Shown piece by piece: positions 38,130 to 47,800 of a stretch of 64,000 nt of DNA (its first letter is position 1; every line of letters starts with the position of its first letter). Below the pieces are notes generated by a model. The model worked only from the letters and a program-made list of their open reading frames with translations. It ran no database searches and was not told the origin of the DNA. The translations under genes were made by a program, and so were the position numbers. Source of the DNA: Gemmatimonadota bacterium (GTDB taxonomy: Bacteria > Gemmatimonadota > Gemmatimonadetes > Longimicrobiales > Gaopeijiaceae); the NCBI GenBank assembly GCA_013002885.1, contig JABDLS010000080.1, positions 1 through 64,000 on the forward strand, written 5' to 3'.

Positions 38130-39695
38130 ATGGCCAGATCCGAGTTCGACAATTCTCAGGCAGCCCGCACCCGAGCCGCCAGGTGGTCGGGGCGTCGTTC
38201 CCTCGCTGCGGTACCCCTCTCCCTCGCTCTGGTGGGTCCATTCCTCGCGGTGGTGGGCGGGCTCCTCGTCTTGCTCCTCGCGGCCTCCCCGGTCCTCGGC
38301 CAGAGCGCCAAGGGGCAGATGGCCGCGTACATCGACCAGAACGCCACCGACTACGGTCAGCTCGCCCAGGACATCTGGGACCTCGCCGAAGTCGGGTACA
38401 TGGAGCACGAGTCCTCGGAGATGCTCCAGACCGCGCTTCGCGACGAGGGCTTCGAGATCGCGTCGGGCGTGGCGGGAATGCCCACCGGGTTCGTTGCGTC
38501 GTGGGGCGGTGGAGGCCCGGTCGTGGGCATCCTCGCCGAGTTCGATGCGCTTCCCGGTATCAACCAGAGCCGCTCCCCCGAGCGCGATCCGATTCCGGGG
38601 AAGATCGCCGGGCACGCGTGCGGACATCATCTCTTCGGGGCGGGGTCCGTCGCTGCGGCCATCGCCGTGAAGCACTGGCTCGAGGCGTCTGGGCAGCAGG
38701 GGACGATACGCCTCTATGGCACACCCGCGGAGGAAGGCGGGGCAGGAAAGGTCTACATGGTACGGGCGGGGCTCATCGACGACGTGGACGTAATGCTCCA
38801 CTGGCACGCCGGCTCGTCCAACAACGCCAGCGCCACCTCTTCTCTGGCCAACAAGTCGGCCATGTTCCGCTTCTACGGTCAGTCCTCTCACGCGGCCGGC
38901 GCGCCGTGGCGCGGTCGCTCGGCACTCGATGGCGTGGAGGCCATGAACGACATGGTGAACATGTTGCGGGAACACGCGCTGCCGGCGTCGCGCATCCACT
39001 ACGTCATCACCAGCGGTGGGTCGGCGCCCAACGTCGTTCCCGACTTCGCGGAGGTCTACTACTACGTCCGCCATCCGGATTCCGAGGAGGCCCGGGCACT
39101 CTTCGACCGTGTGGTGAAGACCGCCGAGGGCGCGGCCATCGGGACCGAAACGCGGATGGAGTTCGAGGTGATCCACGGGATCTACGCGCTGCTTCCCAAC
39201 GAGGCCCTAGCTCGGGCCATGCACGCGAACCTCACCGAGGTGGGTGGCGTGGAGTACAACGAAGAAGAGCGGCGCTTTGCCGAAATGATCCAGAGTACGT
39301 TCGAGGGTGATATACCGCCCATCCAAAGCGCCCGGGAAATCGAGCCCTTCTACGTTCAGGAAGTGGGCTCCGGTGGATCCACCGACGTAGGCGACGTGAG
39401 CTGGGTGGTGCCAACGGCCGGCCTGAACACTGCGACCTGGGTGCCCGGTACGTCGGCCCACTCATGGCAGGCGGTGGCGGCGGGTGGGACCGATATCGGG
39501 ACCAAAGGAATGATCAATGCGGCGAAGGTGCTGGCGTATACGGCCCACGACCTCTTCACACAGCCGGGGCTGGTGGAGGCGGTGCAGCAGGAGTTCGCCG
39601 AGCGCCGCGGGCCTGACTACGAATACGAGCCGCTCCTCGGCGACCGGGACCCGCCGCTGGATTACCGGGCAAGCGTGGTGGGCGGCAACCGCTGA
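38130..39695 (+). CDS. Exported M20D amidohydrolase (AbgB-like)
   Basis: A 521-residue secreted member of the peptidase M20 amidohydrolase group related to p-aminobenzoyl-glutamate hydrolase subunit B. The signal/anchor runs from about 36 to 60. Metal-site motifs: GILAEFDALPG, GHACGHHLFG, YGTPAEEGGAGK, and the late WVPGTSAHSWQAVAAGG. AAAGGAG six bases ahead of the ATG at 38130 fixes the start. AbgB-type enzymes remove acyl or aryl groups from amino acids. No partner AbgA subunit is present; the other M20 gene is too different to be one. Its stop overlaps the SDR start. Confidence 0.88.
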   Translation: MARSEFDNSQAARTRAARWSGRRSLAAVPLSLALVGPFLAVVGGLLVLLLAASPVLGQSAKGQMAAYIDQNATDYGQLAQDIWDLAEVGYMEHESSEMLQTALRDEGFEIASGVAGMPTGFVASWGGGGPVVGILAEFDALPGINQSRSPERDPIPGKIAGHACGHHLFGAGSVAAAIAVKHWLEASGQQGTIRLYGTPAEEGGAGKVYMVRAGLIDDVDVMLHWHAGSSNNASATSSLANKSAMFRFYGQSSHAAGAPWRGRSALDGVEAMNDMVNMLREHALPASRIHYVITSGGSAPNVVPDFAEVYYYVRHPDSEEARALFDRVVKTAEGAAIGTETRMEFEVIHGIYALLPNEALARAMHANLTEVGGVEYNEEERRFAEMIQSTFEGDIPPIQSAREIEPFYVQEVGSGGSTDVGDVSWVVPTAGLNTATWVPGTSAHSWQAVAAGGTDIGTKGMINAAKVLAYTAHDLFTQPGLVEAVQQEFAERRGPDYEYEPLLGDRDPPLDYRASVVGGNR

Positions 39696-40306
39696 GGATC
39701 CTCCAGGTAGGGGCCTCGGGCCTCATCGGCGGGGCCGTGGCCTCCGCCCTGGAGGCAGGGGGCCACGACGTGGTGCGTGTGGGGCGATCGTCCGGAGCCC
39801 ATACCGTAGACCTCGCCGACAAGGCGGCCATCGAGGCCCTCTATGACGCCGTCGGTGACGTCGGTGCAGTCGTCTGCACCGCCGGCGTCGCCGTGTTCGG
39901 CTCCGTGGAAGACCTCGATGACGAGGCGTACGCCACGAGCATCGGCAACAAGCTCATGGGTCAGGTGAACCTTGTACGCCTCGGCCTGGGCCGCGTCTCC
40001 GAGGGCGGCTCGTTCACCCTCACCACGGGCACGCTCACGACGGCACCGGGGCCGGGGACCGCGGCTGTCGCCATGGTAGGCGGCGGCGTCGAGGCCTTCG
40101 TCCGGGCAGCGGCCATCGACCTCGACGGGAAGTACCGTCTGAACGCCGTGAGCCCCGGCTGGGTGGCCGAGTCCAGGCAGGCGGCCGGGCTCCCGCCGGA
40201 GCCGGGCATCTGGGCGGCGGACCTCGCCGAGTACTACGTGGGTTTCGTCGAGGGAAACGAGACGGGCACCGTCGCCGAGGCCGAGTCCGCTCTGACGGAC
40301 AGGTAG
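39692..40306 (+). CDS. Atypical short-chain dehydrogenase, CTG start
   Basis: A 204-residue Rossmann protein. The full nucleotide-binding strand-loop (RILQVGASGLIGGAVASALEAGG) is only obtained if translation begins at the CTG at 39692, which overlaps the TGA of the preceding gene (CTGA). A GTG at 39737 would delete the Gly-rich loop. Further family features are AAVVCTAGVAVFG-like residues (VVCTAGVAVFG), NKLMGQVNLVR, GGSFTLTTGTL and RLNAVSPGWV. The catalytic Tyr-x-x-x-Lys is missing at its usual place (here AVAMVGGGVEAF), as in a small SDR subgroup of unknown activity. It may bind NADP(H) without being a classical dehydrogenase. Confidence 0.75.
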   Translation: MRILQVGASGLIGGAVASALEAGGHDVVRVGRSSGAHTVDLADKAAIEALYDAVGDVGAVVCTAGVAVFGSVEDLDDEAYATSIGNKLMGQVNLVRLGLGRVSEGGSFTLTTGTLTTAPGPGTAAVAMVGGGVEAFVRAAAIDLDGKYRLNAVSPGWVAESRQAAGLPPEPGIWAADLAEYYVGFVEGNETGTVAEAESALTDR

Positions 40307-40407
40307 GCCCCGAGAGGCCCGTCCGGGCTCGCGGATCTGCGGTCAGCATCTGAGGGGTGTCGTACGTCACCCTTGCGCTCAACGAATCGAACCGCTTCTT
40401 TGTTAAT

Positions 40408-40426
40408 AGAATTGTTGAACAATTCT
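40408..40426. promoter_or_regulatory. 19-bp palindrome, candidate operator
   Basis: AGAATTGTT, a central G, then AACAATTCT: perfect 9-bp half-sites, in an A+T-rich island 21 bp before the DUF5916 start. The site and setting suit a repressor operator. No regulator gene adjoins it. Confidence 0.5.
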
Positions 40427-40446
40427 TAAACACACAATCGGATCGC

Positions 40447-42825
40447 ATGTTGAAATCAGCGCTTATGTTCGCCACGGCTCTTCAGTTGTTTTCTGCCGGA
40501 GAGCCCGGTCCCGACACGACGCGGGGGACCCGACCGGCCCCGGTCGCCGCCCTCGATGAGTACGATGGCTCGGCTCGACAGCTCGACGTCACCGCACCCG
40601 TTCTGTCCGACCCCGGGATCCGAATCGATGGGCGTTTGGATGATGCGGCCTGGGATGACGCAGCCCTCCTCACGGGCTTCACCCAGTACGATCCGGTCGA
40701 GGGGGCTCCCGCCTCGGAGCACACCGAAGTACGTATGCTCCAAACCGCGGAGGCTTTCTACTTCGCCATCCGCGCCGACGATGGCAGCGGTGGCGTACGG
40801 GCCACCATGACGGAGCGGGACGGGTTCGGCCGATCAGACGACTACGTCCGCATCATTCTCGACACGTTCGACGATCAGCGCCGGGCATACGTTTTCACCG
40901 TGAATCCCTTTGGCATCCAGGGCGACGGTCTCTGGTCCGAAGGCGGCGGTCGCGGCTTCGGCGATCCCATCGACTGGAGCCCCGACTTCCTCTGGCAATC
41001 CAATGGACAGATGGACGAGGCCGGCTATTCGGTCGAGGTTCGGATTCCCATCAAGTCGCTGCGCTTCCCCGAGCTCGAGTCACAGGATTGGGGTCTTCAG
41101 ATCCAGCGGAGCATTCGTCGGACCGGGTATTCGCAGTCATGGGCGCCGATCACAGGAGATCAGGCGAATCGGCTGGCGCAGTCGGGGAAGGTTCGTGGGC
41201 TGACGAATCTTGACCCGGGCATGTTTCTGGAGATCAATCCGACAGTCGTGGGCTCGGTGTCCGGCACCTTCGACCCCGACCGCGAACGTCTGGCCTACGG
41301 TTCGGCGAATTCGGAGATGGGTCTGAACGTGACGTACGGCCTCACGTCAAACCTCACCCTCGACGGTACGGTCAACCCCGACTTCAGCCAGATCGAAGCC
41401 GATGCGGGTCAGATCGCGGTGAATGAGCGGTTCGCCCTCTTCCTCCGTGAGCAGCGCCCCTTCTTCCTCGAAGGCGCCGACGTCTTCAACATGCCGAAGC
41501 GTCTCGTCTACACCCGCTCCATCGTGAATCCCGTCGGGGCGGCAAAGATTTCGGGCAAGGTCGGCAGCTTCAACGTGGCTTATCTCGGTGCGGTGGACGA
41601 CGTGTCCAGCACCGGCGAGAACCCCATCGTCAACCTCCTCCGCGTCAAGCGGGACGTGGGAGCGAGCTCCTCCCTCGGCATGGTGTACACCGATCGGACC
41701 CAACCCGGTGAGGGATTCAACCGGGTCGTGGGTGCTGACGCTCGGCTCGTTCTCGGTGGGCGCTACACGGTCGAGATGCTGGCCGCCGGGAGCGCCGACG
41801 GTGTCAACGGCATCGGAACCGACTACGGCTCGCTCTTGAGCGCGTCGGTGCGTCGTTCGAGCCGTTCGCTCTCCATGAGCGCTTCCTTCGAAGACGTCAT
41901 GGACAGCTTTCAGGCCGGCAGCGGGTTCATCCGCCGCACCGGCGTCACCCAGGTCGAAGGCCGCAGCAGCTACACCTTCCGCGGAAAGCGCGGTGCGCTG
42001 GTGGAGAGCTGGGGGCCGTCGATCGAAGCTGAGTCGTTCTGGCAGCGTTCGGACTTCTGGGCCGGCAACGGACCCCTCGAGACCGAGGTCGAAGTGGGGA
42101 TGCGAGCCTTTTTCCGGGGCAACATCGGAGCGTTTCTCGACTATCGTAGGTCTAGCTTCAACTTTGGCGAGGATTACTACGGCGACTATTTCGCTGGGCT
42201 GGACGACGCATCCCTCGCTCCGCTCACCGTCGATCCCAGCCTCTTCGGGGGGCTCCAGCAGGTCAGTCTGAGGTCCTGGATCAGCACCTGGGAGCGGGTG
42301 CGGGGCTCCCTCGGCGCATCGTGGGGGGAGACGCCCATCTTCGCTGGTGGCATTCCCGTGGACGTCGGCCAGAGCTGGGGTGGGGATGTGGGGCTGACCT
42401 TCGTTCCCACCGGTGCCTTCCAGGCAGAGGTGGGTGTCCGTCACTCACGCATCTATCGGTCGCGTGACGGCTCCGAGTACTCGTCGGCGACCATCCCGCG
42501 CATTCAGGGACGCTACCAGATCTCCCGCTCTCTTTTCGTCCGCGGCATCGGCGAGTACTCCAGTCAAGTTCGGGGTGACGTCCTCGATCCGGTCACCGGC
42601 GAGCAGGTCTACACCTGCGGAGGCGACAGCTGTCGTGCGCGCAACGGGTCGGACCGCCACGACTTCCGGCTCGAGGGACTGCTCGCGTATGAGCCGTCGC
42701 CCGGCACCGTCGTCTTCTTCGGGTACACGCGGGAGTTCGAGGACACGTCGGGCTTCGGATTCCGGGACGTGAGGCCGACCGCCGACGGGCTCTTCCTCAA
42801 GCTGAGCTACCGGTTCCGAATGTGA
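40447..42825 (+). CDS. DUF5916 protein: CBM9-like domain plus outer-membrane barrel
   Basis: A 792-residue exported protein. A short signal (MLKSALMFATALQLFSAGE) precedes a CBM9-like/DOMON-like domain at about 45-220 (IRIDGRLDDAAWDDA, FYFAIRADDG, AYVFTVNPFGIQGDG in outline). A DUF5916 region follows, with IRRTGYSQSWAPI, TVNPDFSQIEADAGQIAVNERF in outline and EQRPFFLEGADVF. The rest is alternating beta strands ending in YRFRM, consistent with an outer-membrane barrel. Such proteins are widespread in Gemmatimonadota, Acidobacteriota and Bacteroidota and may handle carbohydrates or peptides; no activity is established. ATG at 40447 starts the signal; the upstream 30 codons cross the operator. Confidence 0.85.
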   Translation: MLKSALMFATALQLFSAGEPGPDTTRGTRPAPVAALDEYDGSARQLDVTAPVLSDPGIRIDGRLDDAAWDDAALLTGFTQYDPVEGAPASEHTEVRMLQTAEAFYFAIRADDGSGGVRATMTERDGFGRSDDYVRIILDTFDDQRRAYVFTVNPFGIQGDGLWSEGGGRGFGDPIDWSPDFLWQSNGQMDEAGYSVEVRIPIKSLRFPELESQDWGLQIQRSIRRTGYSQSWAPITGDQANRLAQSGKVRGLTNLDPGMFLEINPTVVGSVSGTFDPDRERLAYGSANSEMGLNVTYGLTSNLTLDGTVNPDFSQIEADAGQIAVNERFALFLREQRPFFLEGADVFNMPKRLVYTRSIVNPVGAAKISGKVGSFNVAYLGAVDDVSSTGENPIVNLLRVKRDVGASSSLGMVYTDRTQPGEGFNRVVGADARLVLGGRYTVEMLAAGSADGVNGIGTDYGSLLSASVRRSSRSLSMSASFEDVMDSFQAGSGFIRRTGVTQVEGRSSYTFRGKRGALVESWGPSIEAESFWQRSDFWAGNGPLETEVEVGMRAFFRGNIGAFLDYRRSSFNFGEDYYGDYFAGLDDASLAPLTVDPSLFGGLQQVSLRSWISTWERVRGSLGASWGETPIFAGGIPVDVGQSWGGDVGLTFVPTGAFQAEVGVRHSRIYRSRDGSEYSSATIPRIQGRYQISRSLFVRGIGEYSSQVRGDVLDPVTGEQVYTCGGDSCRARNGSDRHDFRLEGLLAYEPSPGTVVFFGYTREFEDTSGFGFRDVRPTADGLFLKLSYRFRM

Positions 42826-42834
42826 GGGCGGGAG

Positions 42835-43386
42835 CTACTGCTTCCACTCCTCGCGAAGGATCGAGTGCCAGGCCTCGTCGAAGGCCTCGCCCCTCTCGAC
42901 CCGGAACTTGCGGAGCACTCCCTCCTTCGTCATTCCGGTCTTCTGCATCACTCGCTGAGAACTCGTGTTGTTCTCGTCGGCCCGAGCATGGACACGGATC
43001 AGGTCCTCGTGGGTCCGAAAGGCCGCGTCGATGACGGCCCGGGCCGCTTCGGTGCAGTAGCCATTGCCCCATTCGGACCGGGCGATGGAGTAGCCGAGCT
43101 CGGCGTGGCGGTTCTCGAAGTTGAAGCGGAGCCCGATACCGCCGACGACGCGATCCTTCAGGACAGCCGCCCAGGCGACGTGTTCGATCCAGTCCAGTAG
43201 GGTCTGGCGTGCGATGAACTGCTCGGCGTGAATCCGGTCGTACGGTCGGGGTAGCACCCGCAGGAACCTGGACCATTCCGGGTCCTTCGCGTACGCGTAT
43301 ACGTCGTCCACGTCACCGAACTGGAAGGGCCGCAGGAGCAGCCGCTCGGTCCGGAGGGTCTTGGGGAGGGAGGGGCGATCGGCCAC
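42835..43386 (-). CDS. GNAT acetyltransferase, RimJ/RimL type
   Basis: A 183-residue acetyl-CoA-dependent N-acetyltransferase. The RimJ/RimL pattern is plain: TERLLLRPFQFGDVDDVYAY at the N-terminus, WAAVLKDRVVGGIGLRF in the middle, the acetyl-CoA loop in ELGYSIARSEWGNGYCTEAARAV (outline) and the final ENNTSSQRVMQKTGMTKEGVLR block. The start is a GTG. It ends 9 bp from the stop of the convergent DUF5916 gene. Targets may be a ribosomal protein N-terminus or a small amine. Confidence 0.88.
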   Translation of the reverse strand: MADRPSLPKTLRTERLLLRPFQFGDVDDVYAYAKDPEWSRFLRVLPRPYDRIHAEQFIARQTLLDWIEHVAWAAVLKDRVVGGIGLRFNFENRHAELGYSIARSEWGNGYCTEAARAVIDAAFRTHEDLIRVHARADENNTSSQRVMQKTGMTKEGVLRKFRVERGEAFDEAWHSILREEWKQ

Positions 43387-43520
43387 GCTCGATGACCCCT
43401 ACCTCACGGTTTGGTGCACGAGGAGCACTCCCGCCGCGATGATCCCTGTCCGTCGCTTCGTGCCTAACGAGCTCAGTAGGCCGCGAACGGCCCCCTTCAC
43501 CCCGCTATTCAGCATCGAGC

Positions 43521-44687
43521 TCAGTTGCAATTCCGGTAGTTGCACACCGGCGTCAGGTTCGCCCCAGTGAGCCCCTGAGGCTCCTCCTCTGCCACCACCG
43601 GGTGCGTCAGCGTCCCGATGCCCTCGATGGTCGCCGAGATGACCTCGCCGGCCTGGAGGAATCGCTGCTCCCCGCGTACGGCGGTGCCCATACCTGTGCC
43701 TCCGGACGTACCGTTGTTGACCACGTCGCCCGGGTAGAGGGTGATGATGGACGAGCCGTACTCGATGAGCTCCCAGAGGGTGTGGATCATGTCGCCCGCG
43801 GTGGCTTCCTGCATGCGCTCGTCCCCGACGTCGAGGCTCTGGCGGAGGATCTCCATAGGATTGCCGTAGAACTCCTTGGGAACGATCCACGGACCTTGGG
43901 GCGCGAAGGTGTCGTGGCCCTTCCCGACGAACCAGTCGGAGGTGAGCGGGTTGCCCCCGGGAGGACGGCCGCCCCGGTCGGAGATGTCCATGGTCACCAT
44001 GTAACCGAAGACGTGGTTCTCGGCGGCGTTGGCCGAGATGTACTTCCCGGCCCGACCGATGACGGCTCCGAGCTCAACTTCCCAATCGATGCGCGTCCGC
44101 CCCCACGGCAGGACGATGGGCGATCCGTTCCCCACGACCGCGCCGCGACTCGGCTTGAGAAAGAGATACGGCACGCCACGATTCTCCGTCCGCTGGCGGC
44201 GGGCCTCGGCGCGCTCCTCGTCGCTCCCCGTCTCGTTGACGTGGCTGTAGAAGTTCACGGCGGCGTTGAGGATCTTCCCCGGATACATGATGGGGGGAAG
44301 GGTGCGAACGTCGTCGAGATCGTGGACGTAGTCCGGTCGGTCGGCGCCGAGCATGCCCCCGTCGACCATCCAGTTGACCATCTCATACAGCCGGTGCTTC
44401 ATGCCGTATTCGTATCGAGCGATGAGGTCGATCATGTCCTCGGGCGCGGGCACAGTCGGGTACATGTCGTTGCGTTCCAGGTCTCGATTGGCCCGGGCGA
44501 TGTCCACGACGTGTCGGTCGCGGAGTACCAGGGAGACTGTGGGGACGCCGTCGATCTCGAAGGTGCCCACCTTGAAGGGCTCTACGATGGTCTGTGCATT
44601 GACGCTCGAGGGCGCCGTGGCAGCGAGCGCCAGAACGGCGACGATGACCAGGCAGAAGGAGAGCGGGCGAGTCGCGGGGCTACGCAT
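43521..44687 (-). CDS. Fumarylacetoacetate hydrolase family protein with signal peptide
   Basis: A 388-residue protein of the FAH superfamily, metal-dependent hydrolases or decarboxylases of beta-keto acids. The FAH core begins at about 130: PGKILNAAVNFYSHV, then YLFLKPSRGAVVGNG, the metal-binding WEVELGAVIG (Glu-x-Glu), VFGYMVTMDISDR (the third acidic ligand) and TLYPGDVVNNGTSGGTG near the end. The N-terminal 30 residues are a Sec signal (FCLVIVAVLALAATAPSSVNAQ), so the protein is exported, unlike the well-studied cytoplasmic enzymes. GAGG six bases ahead of the ATG supports the start. It ends with two Cys (CNYRNCN). Substrate unknown. Confidence 0.85.
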   Translation of the reverse strand: MRSPATRPLSFCLVIVAVLALAATAPSSVNAQTIVEPFKVGTFEIDGVPTVSLVLRDRHVVDIARANRDLERNDMYPTVPAPEDMIDLIARYEYGMKHRLYEMVNWMVDGGMLGADRPDYVHDLDDVRTLPPIMYPGKILNAAVNFYSHVNETGSDEERAEARRQRTENRGVPYLFLKPSRGAVVGNGSPIVLPWGRTRIDWEVELGAVIGRAGKYISANAAENHVFGYMVTMDISDRGGRPPGGNPLTSDWFVGKGHDTFAPQGPWIVPKEFYGNPMEILRQSLDVGDERMQEATAGDMIHTLWELIEYGSSIITLYPGDVVNNGTSGGTGMGTAVRGEQRFLQAGEVISATIEGIGTLTHPVVAEEEPQGLTGANLTPVCNYRNCN

Positions 44688-44849
44688 GTCGGACCTCGTG
44701 CTTGGGGACGCTACGGGGAGAGAGTGTGTGGGTCGATGTGGCTGGGTGTCAATCGCAGGCGGGCGGGCGCTTTTCCGGGGGCGCTCCGACCCCTACAGTG
44801 ACGGCCTCGCGTCCGACGAACCTTCCGCCGCTCCAACATCGGAGTTCCA

Positions 44850-47800
44850 ATGGCCCGGTCGCCCCGCACAGCCGCCTCGACTCTCGCCCCGACCGCCTCG
44901 GCTCTCGGGACCGCTCTCATGCCTGCCGTCCTCGGAGCCGTCGGCGTGCTTCTGGCCACCGCCGTGGCGGTCGAGGCCCAGGCGGCAGACGACCGCCGTA
45001 CCAGGTTCCTGCGCCAACCCTCGGTGAGCGCCACCGAGATCACCTTCGTCCACGCCAACGACATCTGGATCGTGGGGCGCGATGGAGGAGAGGCTCGACG
45101 CCTCACGAGTGGGGAGGGCTCGGAGACCGATCCGGCCTTCAGCTTCGACGGTCGCTGGGTTGCCTTCACGGGAGAGTATGCCGGCGACCAGGACGTGTAT
45201 GTGGTGTCGGTCGATGGTGGACAGCCCCGTCGGCTGACCTGGCATCCGGGAGGGGACGTGGTACAGGGGTGGACGCCGGAGGGTGACGTCCTCTTCCGGT
45301 CGGACCGCACAGGTGTGCCCACGCGTCTTTGGACGTTCTACACGGTCCCGCCTGAAGGGGGTCTACCCGAAGCCCTCCCCATCCACCAGGCGTATCAAGG
45401 CGAGATGAGCGACGACGGATCACGGCTGGCGTATCAGGAGATTGGTCTCTGGGATCCCGAATGGCGGAACTACCGGGGCGGTCAGGCCCAGCCGGTGCGG
45501 GTGGTCTCACTGCCCTCTCTCGAACTGGACACGCCGCCGTGGGAAGGTGAGCGGCACCTCGACCCCACCTGGATGGACGGCGTCGTCTACTTCATGTCCG
45601 AGCGGGACTGGGCGAGCAACGTCTGGTCGTACGATCCGGCCACAGGTCAGGAGGAGCAGAAGACGTTCCACGTCGACTTCGACGTGAAGAGCCTTGATGC
45701 CGGCCACGGGGTCGTCGTCTACGAGCAGGGCGGCTACCTCCACGAACTCGATCCGGCGGCCGGAACCACGCGCCAGCTCGACATATTCGCCCGGGGCGAC
45801 CAGAACTGGGCGAGGGCACGTTGGGAGGAGGTCCCGGGCAACCAGCTACAAAACGCCCGCCTGTCCCCCACGGGCCAGCGGGCCCTCTTCGAGCATCGCG
45901 GGGAGATTTTCACGGTCCCGGTGGACGAGGGAAGCTGGCGCAACATCACCAACAGCCCGGGCGTCGCCGATCGACACCCCGTGTGGTCCCCTGACGGAAG
46001 TCACATCGCCTGGTTCAGCGACGAGGGGGGCGAGTATGGCCTGGTCATCGCCGATCAGCTCGGCCGCAATCCGCGGCGCATCGACATCGACGAGCCGTCC
46101 TTCTACTTCGTGCCCACCTGGTCTCCGGACGGATCGAAGGTCGCCTTTACCGATACTCACTACCGGGTCCTCGTCCTGGATGTGGCCTCCGGCGACGTGA
46201 CCCACGCAGACACCGACCGGTACGCCCATCCGGAGCGGACGATGAACCCGGTCTGGTCGCCGGACTCGCGCTACTTGGCCTACGCTCGCCGTCTCGACAC
46301 GCAGCTACGCGTCATCGTCGCCTACGACACGGAGACGGGTGAGCGCCACGAGCTCACCGATGGGATGGCCGACGCCATCGACCCGGTGTGGGATGCGTCG
46401 GGCGACTACCTCTACTTCCTGGCGTCGACGAATTACGGGTTGAACACCGGGTGGCTCGACATGACGTCGTACGACCGGCCGGTGACCCGCGCTCTGTACG
46501 TGGCGATTCTCGACGCCGATGGAACATCGCCCTTCGCGCCCCGCAGTGACGAGGAGGAGGGAGATGACAGCGTCGCGGAGAGAGGGCCTCAGGGTGGCGG
46601 AGGTGCGGCTTCCCGTGCTGGCGAGGGTGGGGGTGCCGGGGCCGACCAGGCCACGCCGCCCGACGTCCCGCTCGACGCCGCCGGCATGGCACAACGTATC
46701 GTGGCGGCCCCGGGCCTTCCTCTGCGTGACTACACCGGTCTCGTGGCCGGCCCCGAGGGCTACGTCTTCGTCCTGGAGAACGCTCCGGGTTCTCCAGGCT
46801 CCACCGTCCACCGATACGACTTCGATGAACAGGAGGCGTCGGAGTACGCGTCCGGCGTTACCAACGTGACCGTGTCCGAGGACCGTGGCTCACTCCTGCA
46901 TCGCTCAGGCTCCAGTTGGTCCGTTACGCCCACGTCCCAGGCTTCAGCTAGTGGTAGCGGCTCGGGAGACGGCGAGGGTCGCCTGAACGTCGGGAGTATG
47001 CGGGTGCGGGTCGAGCCCACCGCCGAATGGGCCCAGATGCTGCGTGACGGATGGCGGTTCATGCGGGACTTCCTCTACGTGGACAACCAGCATGGCGCGC
47101 CCTGGAGCGACGTCTGGTCGTGGTACTCGGCCTGGCTTCCCGACGTGGAGCATCGGTCCGACTTCAACCACCTGCTGGACATGATGTCCGGGGAGATCGC
47201 TGTTGGGCACTCCTACGTGCGAGGCGGGGACTACCCCGACCTCACCGACCCCCGGACGGGTCTCCTCGGTGCCGATCTGTCGGTGGTGGACGGCTGGTAC
47301 CGTATCGACCGGATCTACACGGGTGAGAGCTGGAATCCCGGACTTCGAGGTCCCCTGTCCCATCCGGGCATGGACGTCGACGAAGGGGATTGGCTGGTGG
47401 CCATCGATGGACAGGAGTTGAGGGCGCCGACCAACGTCTTCCAGCTCCTGGAGGGGGCGGCCGGCCGCGCCGTCACGGTGAGCGTCAACGACCGCCCGAG
47501 CCTGGACGGTGCACGCGACGTCGTCGTCGAGCCGGCGGGCAGTGAGGGGCAGCTCCGGAACTGGGCCTGGATCGAGGAGAATCGGCGCAAGGTCGATGAG
47601 ATGAGCGGCGGCCGCCTGGCCTACGTCTACGTGCCCAACACCGGCCAGGGTGGCTACACCTACTTCAACCGCATGTACTTCGCCCAGCAAGACAGGCAGG
47701 GAGCCGTCATCGATGAGCGCAACAACGGCGGCGGATCGGCTGCAGACTATATCGTCGACGTTCTGAACCGTGAGCTCACGGGGTACTTCAATTCACGAGC

